64,000 nt of DNA, from positions 224,606 through 288,605 of the forward strand of contig NZ_JAODUA010000008.1 in assembly GCF_025399895.1 (NCBI RefSeq). The letters run 5' to 3'. Source of the stretch: Streptomyces sp. ASQP_92. Lineage in GTDB: Bacteria; Actinomycetota; Actinomycetes; Streptomycetales; Streptomycetaceae. Positions within the stretch are counted from its first letter, which is position 1, and the number at the start of each line of letters is the position of its first letter. Of this stretch, positions 45,950 to 54,813 are shown piece by piece. The translations under genes were made by a program, and so were the position numbers. The notes below the pieces were generated by a model that saw only the letters and a program-made list of their open reading frames with translations, was not told the origin of the DNA and did not search any database.

Positions 45950-47269
45950 TCAGACGCTTTTGGAACCATCGCTTCCGGAACCGCCGCCGGTGCTCCCACC
46001 GGTGCCGCCCCCGCCGCCGCTGCCCCCGCCGGAGCGGTCGTCGGTGGAGGGCGGGGTGGTGGCGAGGCCGAGGGCGCCGCGCGCGGCGATCTCGACCGAC
46101 TGCTTCATCGCCGCGTCCGCCGCACCGGAGTGCAGGTAGTAGGCGTCCGCGTCCAGGGCGGAGGCCGCCTTCAGCCACTCCTTCTGCGCGATCCTCATGC
46201 CGTCGATGTACGGCTGAACGGAACCGGAGACCCGGGCGGGCCAGGCGTGCTTCGCCAGGATGCCGACATAGGCGTCCATGGTGCCGGAGACCTTGATCGC
46301 CCACTTGTTGAACCCCGGCAGGTCGTCCTCCACCCGGTCCTCGTCGGGGGCCTCGGCCATCACGCGGTCCAGGGCGTTCAGGGCGTCGAGGAACGCGACC
46401 TGGTCGGCGTCGAGCGTGGTGATGTCGTTGCGGACCGAGCCCGTGAGCTTGCCGTGCTCCGAGGCGAAGGCGCAGGTGACCGAGTGGTCGCCCTGCCCCC
46501 AGCTCCGCGAACTCGGCGTGTAGTAGTAGGCCTCCGCGTCGGCCGGTACCTTCCACCGGTCCATGGCGTACGCCTGCTCCAGCTTCCAGCACTTGCTGTC
46601 GGCCTGGGCCGCGATGGCGCTCTGGCCCGGGAAGGAGGTGTCGGTCAGGCGGAACGAGCCGGACACCTCGGCGTCGTGCTTGCCCGCGCACGGCACGATC
46701 CGTACCGAGACCACCTCGCGCTCCAGCTTGCCGCCCGGCACGTCGAAGCAGTCGCCCTTGCGCAGATCGACGGTGTCGCGGGAGTTGGCGACGGAGTCGT
46801 TCCAGCCGTCCTTGAAGTCGCGCCAGCCGTCGGCGAATCCACCGGAGGCGATCGTGACGGCCAGCAGCACCGTGCTGATCGTCGACAGGACGAGGCCGGT
46901 GATGGCCATGCCCTTGCCGCGCTGCCCCTTCTTCTTGATCTGCCCCAGCGCGAACGCGCCGAGGATCAGACCGAGCGGAGGTATGCAGCAGAGGATGCCC
47001 GCGATCAGGGACCCGATGGCCAGACCGCTCACCGGCGGGCGCTGCGGCGCGGCCGGATACGGGTACCAGGGGCCGGTGTTCATCGGCTGCCCCGGGTAGG
47101 GACCCGGCTGTCCCCCCGGCGCCTGGTGCGGCGCGGGCCAGCCGTACCCCTGCCCCGGCTGCGGCTGGGGGGGCTGCCCGGGTGCGGGCGGCGGCGGTAT
47201 CTCCACGGGCGTGGTGCTCCTCGTCGGGCGGTGCGAACGGTTGCGCGAATGCGCATCGTACGCGGACAC
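45950..47269 (-). CDS. DUF4190 / septum-formation-type membrane protein
   Basis: 439 residues. A Pro/Gln/Gly-rich N-terminus (~75 residues) leads to two helices (residues ~82-105 and ~122-142) joined by a basic loop, the DUF4190 pattern. The remaining outside part starts after GGFADGWRDFKDGWND. It holds a domain with DLRKGDCFDVP and VRIVPCAGKHDAEV, as in septum-formation-like domains that recur in actinobacterial membrane proteins. It ends in a Gly/Ser tail. The GTG start has no strong ribosome site. Function unknown; a surface location is likely. Confidence 0.75.
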   Translation of the reverse strand: MSAYDAHSRNRSHRPTRSTTPVEIPPPPAPGQPPQPQPGQGYGWPAPHQAPGGQPGPYPGQPMNTGPWYPYPAAPQRPPVSGLAIGSLIAGILCCIPPLGLILGAFALGQIKKKGQRGKGMAITGLVLSTISTVLLAVTIASGGFADGWRDFKDGWNDSVANSRDTVDLRKGDCFDVPGGKLEREVVSVRIVPCAGKHDAEVSGSFRLTDTSFPGQSAIAAQADSKCWKLEQAYAMDRWKVPADAEAYYYTPSSRSWGQGDHSVTCAFASEHGKLTGSVRNDITTLDADQVAFLDALNALDRVMAEAPDEDRVEDDLPGFNKWAIKVSGTMDAYVGILAKHAWPARVSGSVQPYIDGMRIAQKEWLKAASALDADAYYLHSGAADAAMKQSVEIAARGALGLATTPPSTDDRSGGGSGGGGGTGGSTGGGSGSDGSKSV

Positions 47270-47312
47270 CCGCGGGGCAACGGCCGCCGGGCTCGCGCCG
47301 GGTGGGCCCCGC

Positions 47313-48161
47313 TCAGCCCGTCGGGGCCGCCCCCAGGACGGTGCCAGCCCGGGCCGCCAGGGGACGCAGGTCGCGCAGCATGGGCTCCGCCTCGCGGGCC
47401 GCGCGCAGGCGCTCGGGGAGGAGATCGGCCAGGACGAGCTCCTCGTCGGTGGGGCCGCCTTCGGCGACCAGGCGCCCGTCCGGACCCCACACCGCGCTGG
47501 CGCCGCAGGCCCGCCGGCCGCCGGTCACGCCGACGTGGTTGGCGAGCACCGCGTACACCGTGTTGTCGAAGGCCCGCGCCGGGAACCAGATCCGGGACTC
47601 GTGGTGTCCGTTGCCCTCGCCGAACAGGGCGCCGACCACATACGCGTGGCAGCCGTCGAGCGCCGCGGCGCGGGCGTGCTCGGGGAACCCGGAGTCGTAG
47701 CAGACCCCCAACCCGAGCCGCCAGTCGCCCACTTGGAGCGTGGCCCCCGCGGTGCCGGGCCGGTAGAGCGTCCGCTCCTGCTGGAACAGGGTCTGCTTGT
47801 CGTAGCGTCCCGCGTAGCCGGTCGCGTCCAGGACGAGCGCGGAGACATACAGCTCCCCGCCGTCGCGCACCGCCGCTCCGACCACGGCGGTGACCCCGCC
47901 CGCACGGCAGGCCTCGATGACGGGGGCGAGCCGGGGGTCGCCGGGGCGTACGGCACAGCGCTCGGGGTCCGCGCGGATCAGTTCGGGCTCGTAGCCGCTG
48001 AGGAACTTCTCCGGGAACACCACGACGCGCGCCCCGCAGGCTCCGGCCGCGCGCAGCGTGCGGGCCGCGGCGGCCGCGTTGGCCTCGACCTCGCCGGGGA
48101 CGGACCGGGTCTGGGCGGCGGCGACGCGAAGAGGGGTCGCGGGGAGGTCGAAGGTGGTCAC
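47313..48161 (-). CDS. Carbon-nitrogen hydrolase (nitrilase superfamily)
   Basis: 282 residues from a GTG start. The Glu-Lys-Cys triad is visible: EKFLSGYE (Glu51 region), YDKQTLF (Lys) and LGVCYDSGFPE (Cys). The family cleaves nitriles or, more often, amides and N-carbamoyl compounds. Substrate cannot be assigned. Cytosolic. 43 nt separate its stop from the DUF4190 start, and 43 nt separate it from the upstream MarR gene on the same strand, so MarR may head a small operon. Confidence 0.9.
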   Translation of the reverse strand: MTTFDLPATPLRVAAAQTRSVPGEVEANAAAAARTLRAAGACGARVVVFPEKFLSGYEPELIRADPERCAVRPGDPRLAPVIEACRAGGVTAVVGAAVRDGGELYVSALVLDATGYAGRYDKQTLFQQERTLYRPGTAGATLQVGDWRLGLGVCYDSGFPEHARAAALDGCHAYVVGALFGEGNGHHESRIWFPARAFDNTVYAVLANHVGVTGGRRACGASAVWGPDGRLVAEGGPTDEELVLADLLPERLRAAREAEPMLRDLRPLAARAGTVLGAAPTG

Positions 48162-48204
48162 GGGCCTCGACCCTATCGCGCGCCCGCGCGGCGACCGCCG
48201 CCGG

Positions 48205-48651
48205 TCAGGCGCTCGGCCTGGCCTTCTCCAGGAGGGTGACGCAGCGCCCCAACAGGCCGACCAGGGTCTCCCGTTCGGCGTCGGTGAACTCGGCGGCCAA
48301 GGCCCGCTCGACCCGCACCGCCCGCGCGTCCGCGTCCGCCATGACGGTGCGCCCGGCCTCCGTGAGCCGGGTCTCCAGGACGTTGCGGTGCCAGGCGTGC
48401 GGGGTGCGCTCGATCAGGCCGCGCTCCTGGAGGTTCTTCAGGACCGTGTTCATGGTGGGCGGCGTGACCCCGCACAGCCGGGCGAGCGCGGCGGCGGAGA
48501 TGCCGGGGCTCTCCTCCAGGTGAAGCAGCGCCGCGTACTGCGCCACGGTCAGGCCGGCGGGCTTGAGCACCGCGTGCTTGGTCGCGTTGAGGGCCTGCTC
48601 GGCCCGCTTGAGATGCGCGCCGAGCCGCTCGGCCGCGGGCAGGGAGGTCAT
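48205..48651 (-). CDS. MarR family transcriptional regulator
   Basis: 148 residues. The winged helix covers ~35-100, with recognition region ISAAALARLCGVTPPTMNTV and wing RTPHAWHRNVLETRLTEAG; helices at each end form the dimer interface. It is divergent from the secreted protein gene, and the 130-nt region between has a perfect palindrome that is probably its operator. It would then repress both itself and its neighbour until a small phenolic-type ligand binds. Confidence 0.9.
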   Translation of the reverse strand: MTSLPAAERLGAHLKRAEQALNATKHAVLKPAGLTVAQYAALLHLEESPGISAAALARLCGVTPPTMNTVLKNLQERGLIERTPHAWHRNVLETRLTEAGRTVMADADARAVRVERALAAEFTDAERETLVGLLGRCVTLLEKARPSA

Positions 48652-48713
48652 CTCCGCATGCTACGGCCCTTCCACCATGAGCAGCGATTCGAGGATGCGA
48701 GCATTGACGAACA

Positions 48714-48725
48714 TTAGAGCTCTAA
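48714..48725. promoter_or_regulatory. Palindrome TTAGAGCTCTAA, probable MarR operator
   Basis: Perfect 12-bp palindrome in the divergent MarR/secreted-protein region. A possible -35 (TTGACG, 48704-48709) with a weak TACGTT -10 18 bp downstream would place the palindrome inside the plus-strand promoter, a good position for repression. Confidence 0.55.
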
Positions 48726-48781
48726 CTTACGTTCATACCCGTTCGACCATTCGACTCGTTCACCGACCGAGAGGCACCACC

Positions 48782-49789
48782 GTGTCCCGTTCGACCCAGC
48801 GCCGCACGCTCCCCGCCGCCCTGGCCGCCGCCGCGGCCGTGCTGGCCGTCCTGCCCCTCACCGGCACGGCCCAGGCGGCGCCGGTGGGGGCGGCCAAGGT
48901 CTCCACCGCGTTCCAGCTGCCGGGCGCCCGCGTCTACCCCGAGGGCATCGCCGCGGACCCGCGCACCGGCGACGTCTACGTCGGCTCGTACACGACCGGC
49001 GCCGTCTACCGGGCCACCCCCGGCCATCGCGCCGCCCAGGTCTTCCTGCCCGAGGGCGCCGACGGGCGGCACACCGCCAACGGCCTCAAGGTCGACCGGG
49101 CGGGCCGGCTGTGGGTGATCGACTCCACGGCCGGCGTCGCGGTGTACGACGTGCGGACCCGCGCGCTGCTGGCCCGCTTCGACGCCCCCGCGGCCGATGC
49201 CCGCTTCCTCAACGACCTGGCCATCGGGCCCGACGGCACCGCGTATGTCACCGACAGCGTCCGGCCCGTCGTCTACCGGGTCACCCCGGCCGAGCTGGCC
49301 CGTGCCGAGGCGCACGGCCGCCGAGCCGAGCTGTCGGTCGGCCACGACCTGTCCGGCGCCATCCCCGCGCACCCGTCCGGCAGCTTCACCCTCAACGGCA
49401 TCGTCGCCGACCCGGCGGGCCGCTTCCTGCTCACCGTCGACATGACCGGCGGCGGCCTGTACCGCATCGACCTCCACGACGGCTCGATACGCCAAGTACC
49501 GCTCCAGGGCGGCGACTTGGTGAACGGGGACGGCCTGGAGCTGGCACACGGCACTCTGTGGGCCGTGCAGAACAAGAGCGACACCCTCACCCGCTGGCAC
49601 CTCTCGCCGGACGGCACATCGGCGCGGCTCGAGCGCCGGATCACCGACGACTCCCTCCAGATCCCCACCACCGTGGTGCACACCGGCGGCCGCGCACTGG
49701 TGGTCCGCTCCCAGTTCGACAAGGGCGGCCCGATGGGTCCGGGCATCCCCGAGACACCGTTCACCGTGGCGTACGTCCGCGGTTTCTGA
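48782..49789 (+). CDS. Secreted SMP-30/gluconolactonase-like beta-propeller protein
   Basis: 335 residues from GTG 48782 (GAGAGG upstream). A Sec signal peptide ends near AQAAPVGA (residue ~32). The mature part has propeller-type repeats (YPEGIAADPRTGDVYVGSY, NGLKVDRAGRLWVIDS, LNDLAIGPDGTAYVTDS, LNGIVADPAGRFLLTVD), as in SMP-30/gluconolactonase and strictosidine-synthase-like proteins. The acidic residues that bind calcium in enzymes appear in LNDLAIGPDG and TDS. Enzyme activity is plausible but unproven. Likely controlled by the divergent MarR. Confidence 0.82.
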   Translation: MSRSTQRRTLPAALAAAAAVLAVLPLTGTAQAAPVGAAKVSTAFQLPGARVYPEGIAADPRTGDVYVGSYTTGAVYRATPGHRAAQVFLPEGADGRHTANGLKVDRAGRLWVIDSTAGVAVYDVRTRALLARFDAPAADARFLNDLAIGPDGTAYVTDSVRPVVYRVTPAELARAEAHGRRAELSVGHDLSGAIPAHPSGSFTLNGIVADPAGRFLLTVDMTGGGLYRIDLHDGSIRQVPLQGGDLVNGDGLELAHGTLWAVQNKSDTLTRWHLSPDGTSARLERRITDDSLQIPTTVVHTGGRALVVRSQFDKGGPMGPGIPETPFTVAYVRGF

Positions 49790-49929
49790 GGCCCCCCACG
49801 CCCCGAATACGGTCCGTTACGGCTGGGAATGCGGTGAATGTCCCTCCGTGCCAGGCTGGTCGAGGCTCGGCGGAGCCGCGGGAACAGCCCCGGCCCCCAG
49901 CCCCTCACACCCCGTAGGAGTGAACCCGG

Positions 49930-50127
49930 ATGGGCATCAAGGACCAGTTCCAGGACAAGGCGCAGGATCTCGCGGACCGAGCCGGCCAGGCGATGGGCTC
50001 GAAGAAGGACGAGGCGCGGGACCGCGCCCGTCAGGCCCAGGACAAGGGCCAGGACACGGGCCAGGACGAGACCCGGCGCGCCCAGCAGGAGGAGCAGGAC
50101 CGCTTCGACCAGGACTACGACGTCTGA
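49930..50127 (+). CDS. Small hydrophilic charged protein, 65 aa
   Basis: Start ATG with GTAGGAG upstream. Almost all residues are Gln, Asp, Glu, Lys, Arg and Ala, with repeats of the DKAQD/DKGQD kind; no hydrophobic core. It resembles the CsbD-like or hydrophilin class of stress proteins in composition, but no motif allows a firm call. Followed by a clear terminator. Confidence 0.65.
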   Translation: MGIKDQFQDKAQDLADRAGQAMGSKKDEARDRARQAQDKGQDTGQDETRRAQQEEQDRFDQDYDV

Positions 50128-50154
50128 CGAGGCACGCTCCGCCCCCCTGAGGTG

Positions 50155-50186
50155 AGCGGCGCACCCGCGGCACCGGGTGCGCCGCT
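50155..50186 (+). terminator. Terminator after the small hydrophilic protein gene
   Basis: 13-bp perfect stem (AGCGGCGCACCCG and its complement) with a 6-nt loop, followed by TTTCA. Confidence 0.75.
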
Positions 50187-50316
50187 TTCACGTGCCCCCG
50201 CCAGGAGCGGCCCGGCGTCAGCGCCCCGTCAGCCCCCGGTCAGGTCCCGGTCAGTGCCCCGCTGGATCATGGACGGCGCGTATGCACCGTCCCGTCGCAC
50301 CGGTCCTGGGGGGCCC

Positions 50317-51045
50317 ATGGTCTGGATACAACGCGTCGCGCCGAGGCCGTTCGCGGCCCGGCGGGTCGTCTGCTTCCCGCACGCCGGGGGGTCGCCGTAC
50401 TTCTTTCAGCAGTGGGGCAAGGCGCTCGGCGGGTTCGAGGTGCACGCGGTGTGCTACCCGGGGCGGGCGGAGCGGATCGCGGAGGAGCCCGCCGGTCAGC
50501 TGATCCCGATGGCGCGTGAAATCGCCCGCGAGGCGGCCGACTTGATGCGTGAGGACGACCGGCCCACCGTCTTCTTCGGCCACAGCATGGGCGCCGTCGT
50601 CGCGTACGAGACGGCCGTGGCCCTGGCGGACGACCACCTGGCGCCGCACCACTTCTTCGCCTCGGGGGCGCGGGCCCCGCAGTTGATGCGGCCCGATCCC
50701 GGCGCGCGCTGGGACGACGCCTCCATCGCGGCCGCCCTGGTGGAACTCGGCGGCACGGACGCCGAACTCCTCGACAATCCGGCCTTCGTGGAGTTCGTCC
50801 TGCCCTACATCGGGGCCGACTTCCGGATGCTCTCCTCGTACGCGCCGGCCCCGCGCGCCCCGCTGGACTGCGCGCTCACCGCGCTGGTCGGCGAGGACGA
50901 CCCCCGGGTGACCCGCGACCAGGCGTCCGCCTGGCGGGAGACGACCCGGGGCGCCTTCGCGGTGCGGACGCTGCCCGGGGACCACTTCTATCTGGCCCAC
51001 CACCCGCCCTTCGAGATCATCGAAGGCTCCTCGGCCGGGCGTTGA
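50317..51045 (+). CDS. Type II thioesterase of the NRPS cluster
   Basis: 242 residues from the ATG at 50317; ATG 50269 is an alternative. Typical type II thioesterase: N-terminal RVVCFPHAGGSPYFFQQW, nucleophile FFGHSMGAVVAYE, Asp in LVGEDDPRVT, His in PGDHFYLAHH. It frees mis-primed or stalled carrier proteins in nonribosomal peptide synthesis. It marks the left end of the cluster. Its last 29 nt overlap the end of the convergent DAHP synthase gene. Confidence 0.92.
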   Translation: MVWIQRVAPRPFAARRVVCFPHAGGSPYFFQQWGKALGGFEVHAVCYPGRAERIAEEPAGQLIPMAREIAREAADLMREDDRPTVFFGHSMGAVVAYETAVALADDHLAPHHFFASGARAPQLMRPDPGARWDDASIAAALVELGGTDAELLDNPAFVEFVLPYIGADFRMLSSYAPAPRAPLDCALTALVGEDDPRVTRDQASAWRETTRGAFAVRTLPGDHFYLAHHPPFEIIEGSSAGR

Positions 51046-52420
51046 CCCGGCCCCGCTCGCGGTACATCCGGGCCAGCCGGAACGCCAGGTCCAGGGACTG
51101 AGTGTGGTTGAGCCGGGGGTCGCACGCCGTCTCGTAGCGGTGGTGCAACTCCTCGGCGAGCACCGCGTTGCCGCCACCTACGCACTCGGTGACGTCGTCG
51201 CCGGTGAGCTCCACATGGATGCCGCCCGGGTGACTGCCCAGGGCGTCGTGCACCTCGACGAAGCCGCGCACCTCGTCCAGGATCGCGTCGAACCGGCGGG
51301 TCTTGTGCCCGCTCGCTGCGGTGATCGTGTTGCCGTGCATCGGATCGCTGACCCAGCAGACCTGGGCGCCCTCGGCCTGCACCTTCTCCACCAGGGTGGG
51401 CAGCACGTCCCGGATCCGTTCGGCGCCCGCCCGCACCACGAAGGTCAGCCGGCCGGCCTCGCGCTCCGGGTCGAGGCGGTCGAGCAGGCCGAGGACGGTG
51501 TCGGGCCCCGCGCTAGGGCCGAGCTTGACCGCGATGGGGTTGGCCACCCGGGAGAAGTACTCGACGTGTGCCCCGTCCAGGTCCCGGGTGCGCTCGCCGA
51601 TCCACAGCAGATGGGCGCTGGTGGCGTACGAACGGCCCGACTCGGCCTCGGTGCGGGTCAGGGCCGCCTCGTAGTCCAGGAGCAGCCCTTCGTGGCCGAC
51701 GAAGAACTCGGCGGTGCCCAGCTCCCGGGTGTCGACCCCGCACGCCTTCATGAAGGCGAGGCTGCGGTCGATCTCGTCGGCGAGCTCCTCGTACTGCTCA
51801 CCCACGTGCGAGTCGGCCACGAACCCCCGGTTCCAGGCGTGCACTTGACCCAGATCGGCGAAGCCGCCGGTGGTCAGGGCGCGCACCAGGTTGAGGGTGG
51901 TGGTCGAGGCCTCGTACATGGCCCGAAGGCGCGCCGGGTCGGGGCGGCGGGACTCGGCGGTGAACGCGAGGCCGTTGACCGCGTCGCCCCGGTAGGAGGG
52001 CAGCGTCACGCCGTCGCGCACCTCCTGGTTCCGGGAGCGCGGCTTGGCGTACTGCCCGGCCATCCGGCCGATCTTGACGACCGGCAGGGCGGTGGCGTGG
52101 GTGAGCACGACGGCCATCTGCAACAGCGTCTTCAGCTTGCCGTGGATGGCGTCGCTCGTGGTGCCCGCGAAGGTCTCGGCGCAGTCGCCCCCTTGCAACA
52201 GGACGGCCTCGCCCCGGGCGACCGCCGCCATCCGCCGGCGCAGCAGATCGCATTCGGCGGCGAACACCAGGGGCGGCGCCTTCTCCAACCCGGCGGTGAC
52301 GGCCCGTAGTTCGGCCGCGTCGGGCCACTCGGGCTGCTGAGCCGCGGGCCGGCCGCGCCAGGATTCGGCGGCGCTGTCGGCGGACGCCTGCGTTGCGGTG
52401 TCCCAGATGCTGTTTCTCAT
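51017..52420 (-). CDS. Class II 3-deoxy-D-arabino-heptulosonate-7-phosphate synthase
   Basis: 467 residues from the ATG at 52420 (GGAGGCAGTC upstream). Class II (plant/AroH-type) motifs are QGGDCAETFA, KIGRMAGQYAKPRS, WVSDPMHGNT and the C-terminal HVELTGDDVTECVGG. It joins phosphoenolpyruvate and erythrose 4-phosphate, the first shikimate step. With the trp duplicates nearby it is the cluster copy that raises flux to chorismate and tryptophan, as in CDA-type clusters. Divergent from trpE; the region between holds the TGGTC half-sites. Confidence 0.93.
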   Translation of the reverse strand: MRNSIWDTATQASADSAAESWRGRPAAQQPEWPDAAELRAVTAGLEKAPPLVFAAECDLLRRRMAAVARGEAVLLQGGDCAETFAGTTSDAIHGKLKTLLQMAVVLTHATALPVVKIGRMAGQYAKPRSRNQEVRDGVTLPSYRGDAVNGLAFTAESRRPDPARLRAMYEASTTTLNLVRALTTGGFADLGQVHAWNRGFVADSHVGEQYEELADEIDRSLAFMKACGVDTRELGTAEFFVGHEGLLLDYEAALTRTEAESGRSYATSAHLLWIGERTRDLDGAHVEYFSRVANPIAVKLGPSAGPDTVLGLLDRLDPEREAGRLTFVVRAGAERIRDVLPTLVEKVQAEGAQVCWVSDPMHGNTITAASGHKTRRFDAILDEVRGFVEVHDALGSHPGGIHVELTGDDVTECVGGGNAVLAEELHHRYETACDPRLNHTQSLDLAFRLARMYRERGRVNARPRSLR

Positions 52421-52569
52421 GACTGCCTCCGATACGGCGGACAAGGAGGGAGAGCGGGAGAGCGGGTGGAAACGGAAAGCGGAGAACGGGAAAACGATCG
52501 GGGCGGCCCGCCGGAACCGGGCCGATATCAGGTCAGCCCCATCGGGCCACCGGGGTCAAGCGAATCCCG

Positions 52570-52650
52570 AGTGGTCCGTACCGGGCGCGGCCAATTGGTC
52601 TGGCAGGGCCGATGGTTCCGCTGATTTGCTGGGCATGGCCGAGTGGTCCG
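52570..52650. promoter_or_regulatory. TGGTC half-sites upstream of trpE
   Basis: AGTGGTCCG at 52570 and 52642, ATTGGTCTG at 52594 and a degenerate ATGGTTCCG at 52612, between the divergent DAHP synthase and trpE genes. The same motif occurs upstream of trpD next to the MocR gene. Probable binding region of that regulator. Confidence 0.5.
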
Positions 52651-52698
52651 CGTCGGCGAACAAAGCCCCCGTCGTTCCGAATGCAGGAGGAGTTCATC

Positions 52699-54210
52699 AT
52701 GCCGGAATTCACCACGATCGGTGTGCGGGTCACCGATACGGCGCTGCCGCGTCATGACCCTCTCGATCTGTACGTCCGGCTGCGCGAAAACCTGGCCGCC
52801 GACGACGTATTCCTTTTCGAGAGCGTGGACGGCGCCGATCCGGACCGCCGTTGGGCCGTCGTCGGCGTCGGGCGGCTCGCGGAGATCCGGGTGCACGACG
52901 GCCGTCTGGAGATCGACGGAGCCGCGCGGATCGCCGGGGCGCTGGCCGGGCGGGCCGTGGCGGCCGGGATGGCGGACCACACCGTCGAGGGCGGGGTGCA
53001 CCGGCTGACCTTCGGCTCCGCCGAGCAGATGTGGGACGTGCTGGCCGGGGCGCAGCGGCTCTTCGAGGTCGCGACGGACATCCCCTCCACGTCGTACGCC
53101 TTCGGGTTCCTGGCGACGTTCGCGTACGAGTCGGCCTGGCACATGGAGACGCTGCCCCGGCGCACCAAGGCGGCGGGCGGCCCGGACATCACGCTCACGC
53201 TCTTCCGGGACACCGTCTGGTACGACCTGGTCGGCGGCGGGGTGCGTCAACTGGCCGCACAGAGCCGGGCGTTCGTGGACGTGCCGCGACGCGCGGACGT
53301 CTCCCTCGCCGCGGGCCACGCCTGGGGCGCGCGACGCGACGGCGCCCAGGTCCCGGTGCCCGAGGCGCCCGCGCCGAGCTCCGTGCGCGACAGCGTGAGC
53401 CGCGAGACCTTCCTCGGCTGGGCCGAGCGCTGTCTCGAGCACATCAGGGTCGGCGACATCTACCAGATCCAGATCGGCCACCGCATCGACGTGCGCACCG
53501 CGTTGGAGCCGGTGGACGTCTACCGGCGGCTGCGCGCCCGCAACCCCTCGCCGTACATGTATCTGATGCCGCGCGCCGGGCGCACCCTCATCGGGGCGAG
53601 CCCCGAGCTGTTCTACCGGATCGAGGGCGACGAGATCACGATGCGGCCGATCGCCGGCACCGCCCGGCGCGGCCCGGACGACGAGGAGAACCAGCGCCGC
53701 GTCAAGGAGATGCGGGCCAGCACCAAGGAGCAGGCCGAGCACATCATGCTGGTCGACCTGTGCCGCAACGACATCGGGCGGGTGACCCGGCCCAGCACCC
53801 AGCCGGTGGACCGGCTGATGGCGGTGGAGACGTACTCCCATGTCTTCCACCTCGTCTCGACGGTCTCGGGCCGTCTCGAAGCGGGCGTCGACACCTGGCG
53901 GGCGCTGCGCGCCACCTTCCCGGCCGGCACGATGACGGGCGCCCCCAAGGTCCGCGCCATGGAGATCATCGACACCCTGGAGCAGGAGCGCCGGGGCAGT
54001 TACGCGGGCGCGGTGGGCCTGGTGGACGTACGGGGCTGGAGCGAGCTCGCGCTGACCATCCGCACCGTCGAGTACGACGGCCGGACGTACTCCACCCAGA
54101 GTTCGGCGGGCATGGTGGCCCAGTCGGAGCCCGAGTCGGAGTGGCGCGAGACGCTGGCGAAGATGGGGGCCGCCTACTGGGCGCTCACCGGTGAGGAGCT
54201 GTCGTCATGA
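52699..54210 (+). CDS. trpE: Anthranilate synthase component I (cluster copy)
   Basis: 503 residues from the ATG at 52699 (AGGAGGAGTTCATC upstream). Chorismate-binding motifs PIAGTARRG, HIMLVDLCRNDIGRV, SHVFHLVSTVSG and AGTMTGAPKVRAMEII are intact. With TrpG it converts chorismate and glutamine-derived ammonia to anthranilate. The N-terminal FLFES segment matches the tryptophan-binding LLES motif, so feedback control by tryptophan may be kept. The stop overlaps the trpG start (ATGA). Anthranilate may feed tryptophan or a kynurenine-type unit of the NRPS product. Confidence 0.92.
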   Translation: MPEFTTIGVRVTDTALPRHDPLDLYVRLRENLAADDVFLFESVDGADPDRRWAVVGVGRLAEIRVHDGRLEIDGAARIAGALAGRAVAAGMADHTVEGGVHRLTFGSAEQMWDVLAGAQRLFEVATDIPSTSYAFGFLATFAYESAWHMETLPRRTKAAGGPDITLTLFRDTVWYDLVGGGVRQLAAQSRAFVDVPRRADVSLAAGHAWGARRDGAQVPVPEAPAPSSVRDSVSRETFLGWAERCLEHIRVGDIYQIQIGHRIDVRTALEPVDVYRRLRARNPSPYMYLMPRAGRTLIGASPELFYRIEGDEITMRPIAGTARRGPDDEENQRRVKEMRASTKEQAEHIMLVDLCRNDIGRVTRPSTQPVDRLMAVETYSHVFHLVSTVSGRLEAGVDTWRALRATFPAGTMTGAPKVRAMEIIDTLEQERRGSYAGAVGLVDVRGWSELALTIRTVEYDGRTYSTQSSAGMVAQSEPESEWRETLAKMGAAYWALTGEELSS

Positions 54211-54809
54211 AGGTGCTTCTGATCGACGCCTACGACAGTTTCGTGCACATCATCGACCAGTATCTGCGCACCCTGGGGGCGGACACGGAGGTCGTGCGGT
54301 CCCACACGCACACCCCCGACGAGCTCGCCGCCCGGGCGCCGGATGCGGTGGTGCTCGGCCCCGGACCCGGCCACCCCGCGCGCTCCGGCCATGTGGAGCT
54401 GGTGCACCGGTTCGCCGGGCGGGTCCCGCTGCTCGGGGTGTGTCTGGGCCACCAGGCGATCGCGCTGGCGCACGGTGGCCGGATCGAGGTCGCCGACCAG
54501 GTGATGCACGGCCGCACCAGCACCGTGCGGCACGACGGCGGCGGCCTCTTCGAGGGGCTCGGGCACACCCTGGAGGTGACCCGCTACCACTCGCTGATCG
54601 TCGCGGAGCCGCTGCCCGAAGAGCTGGTGTCCACGGCCGTCGCCGTCGACCACGGCTATCTGATGGGCCTGCGCCACCGCGCCCTGCCGGTCGAGGGCGT
54701 GCAGTTCCACCCGGAGTCCATCACCACCACCGGCGGCCTCGCCATGCTGGACAACTTCCTTTGCGGCGCGGCCGGTTGGCGCTCCGAGCGGCCGCTCGTA
54801 CGGGCCTGA
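54207..54809 (+). CDS. trpG: Anthranilate synthase component II, glutamine amidotransferase (cluster copy)
   Basis: 200 residues. Class I amidotransferase triad: Cys79 in LLGVCLGHQAI, His168 and Glu170 in QFHPESI; GPGPGHP provides the oxyanion region. Supplies ammonia to TrpE. Translationally coupled to trpE. It converges on the MocR gene with 4 nt between the two stops. Confidence 0.93.
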   Translation: MKVLLIDAYDSFVHIIDQYLRTLGADTEVVRSHTHTPDELAARAPDAVVLGPGPGHPARSGHVELVHRFAGRVPLLGVCLGHQAIALAHGGRIEVADQVMHGRTSTVRHDGGGLFEGLGHTLEVTRYHSLIVAEPLPEELVSTAVAVDHGYLMGLRHRALPVEGVQFHPESITTTGGLAMLDNFLCGAAGWRSERPLVRA

Positions 54810-54813
54810 ACCG

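Noticed and set aside
52421..52698. A tryptophan attenuator (leader peptide with Trp codons) before trpE.
   Set aside because: No short ORF with consecutive Trp codons and no competing hairpins were found; the TGG runs belong to the repeated TGGTC half-sites.
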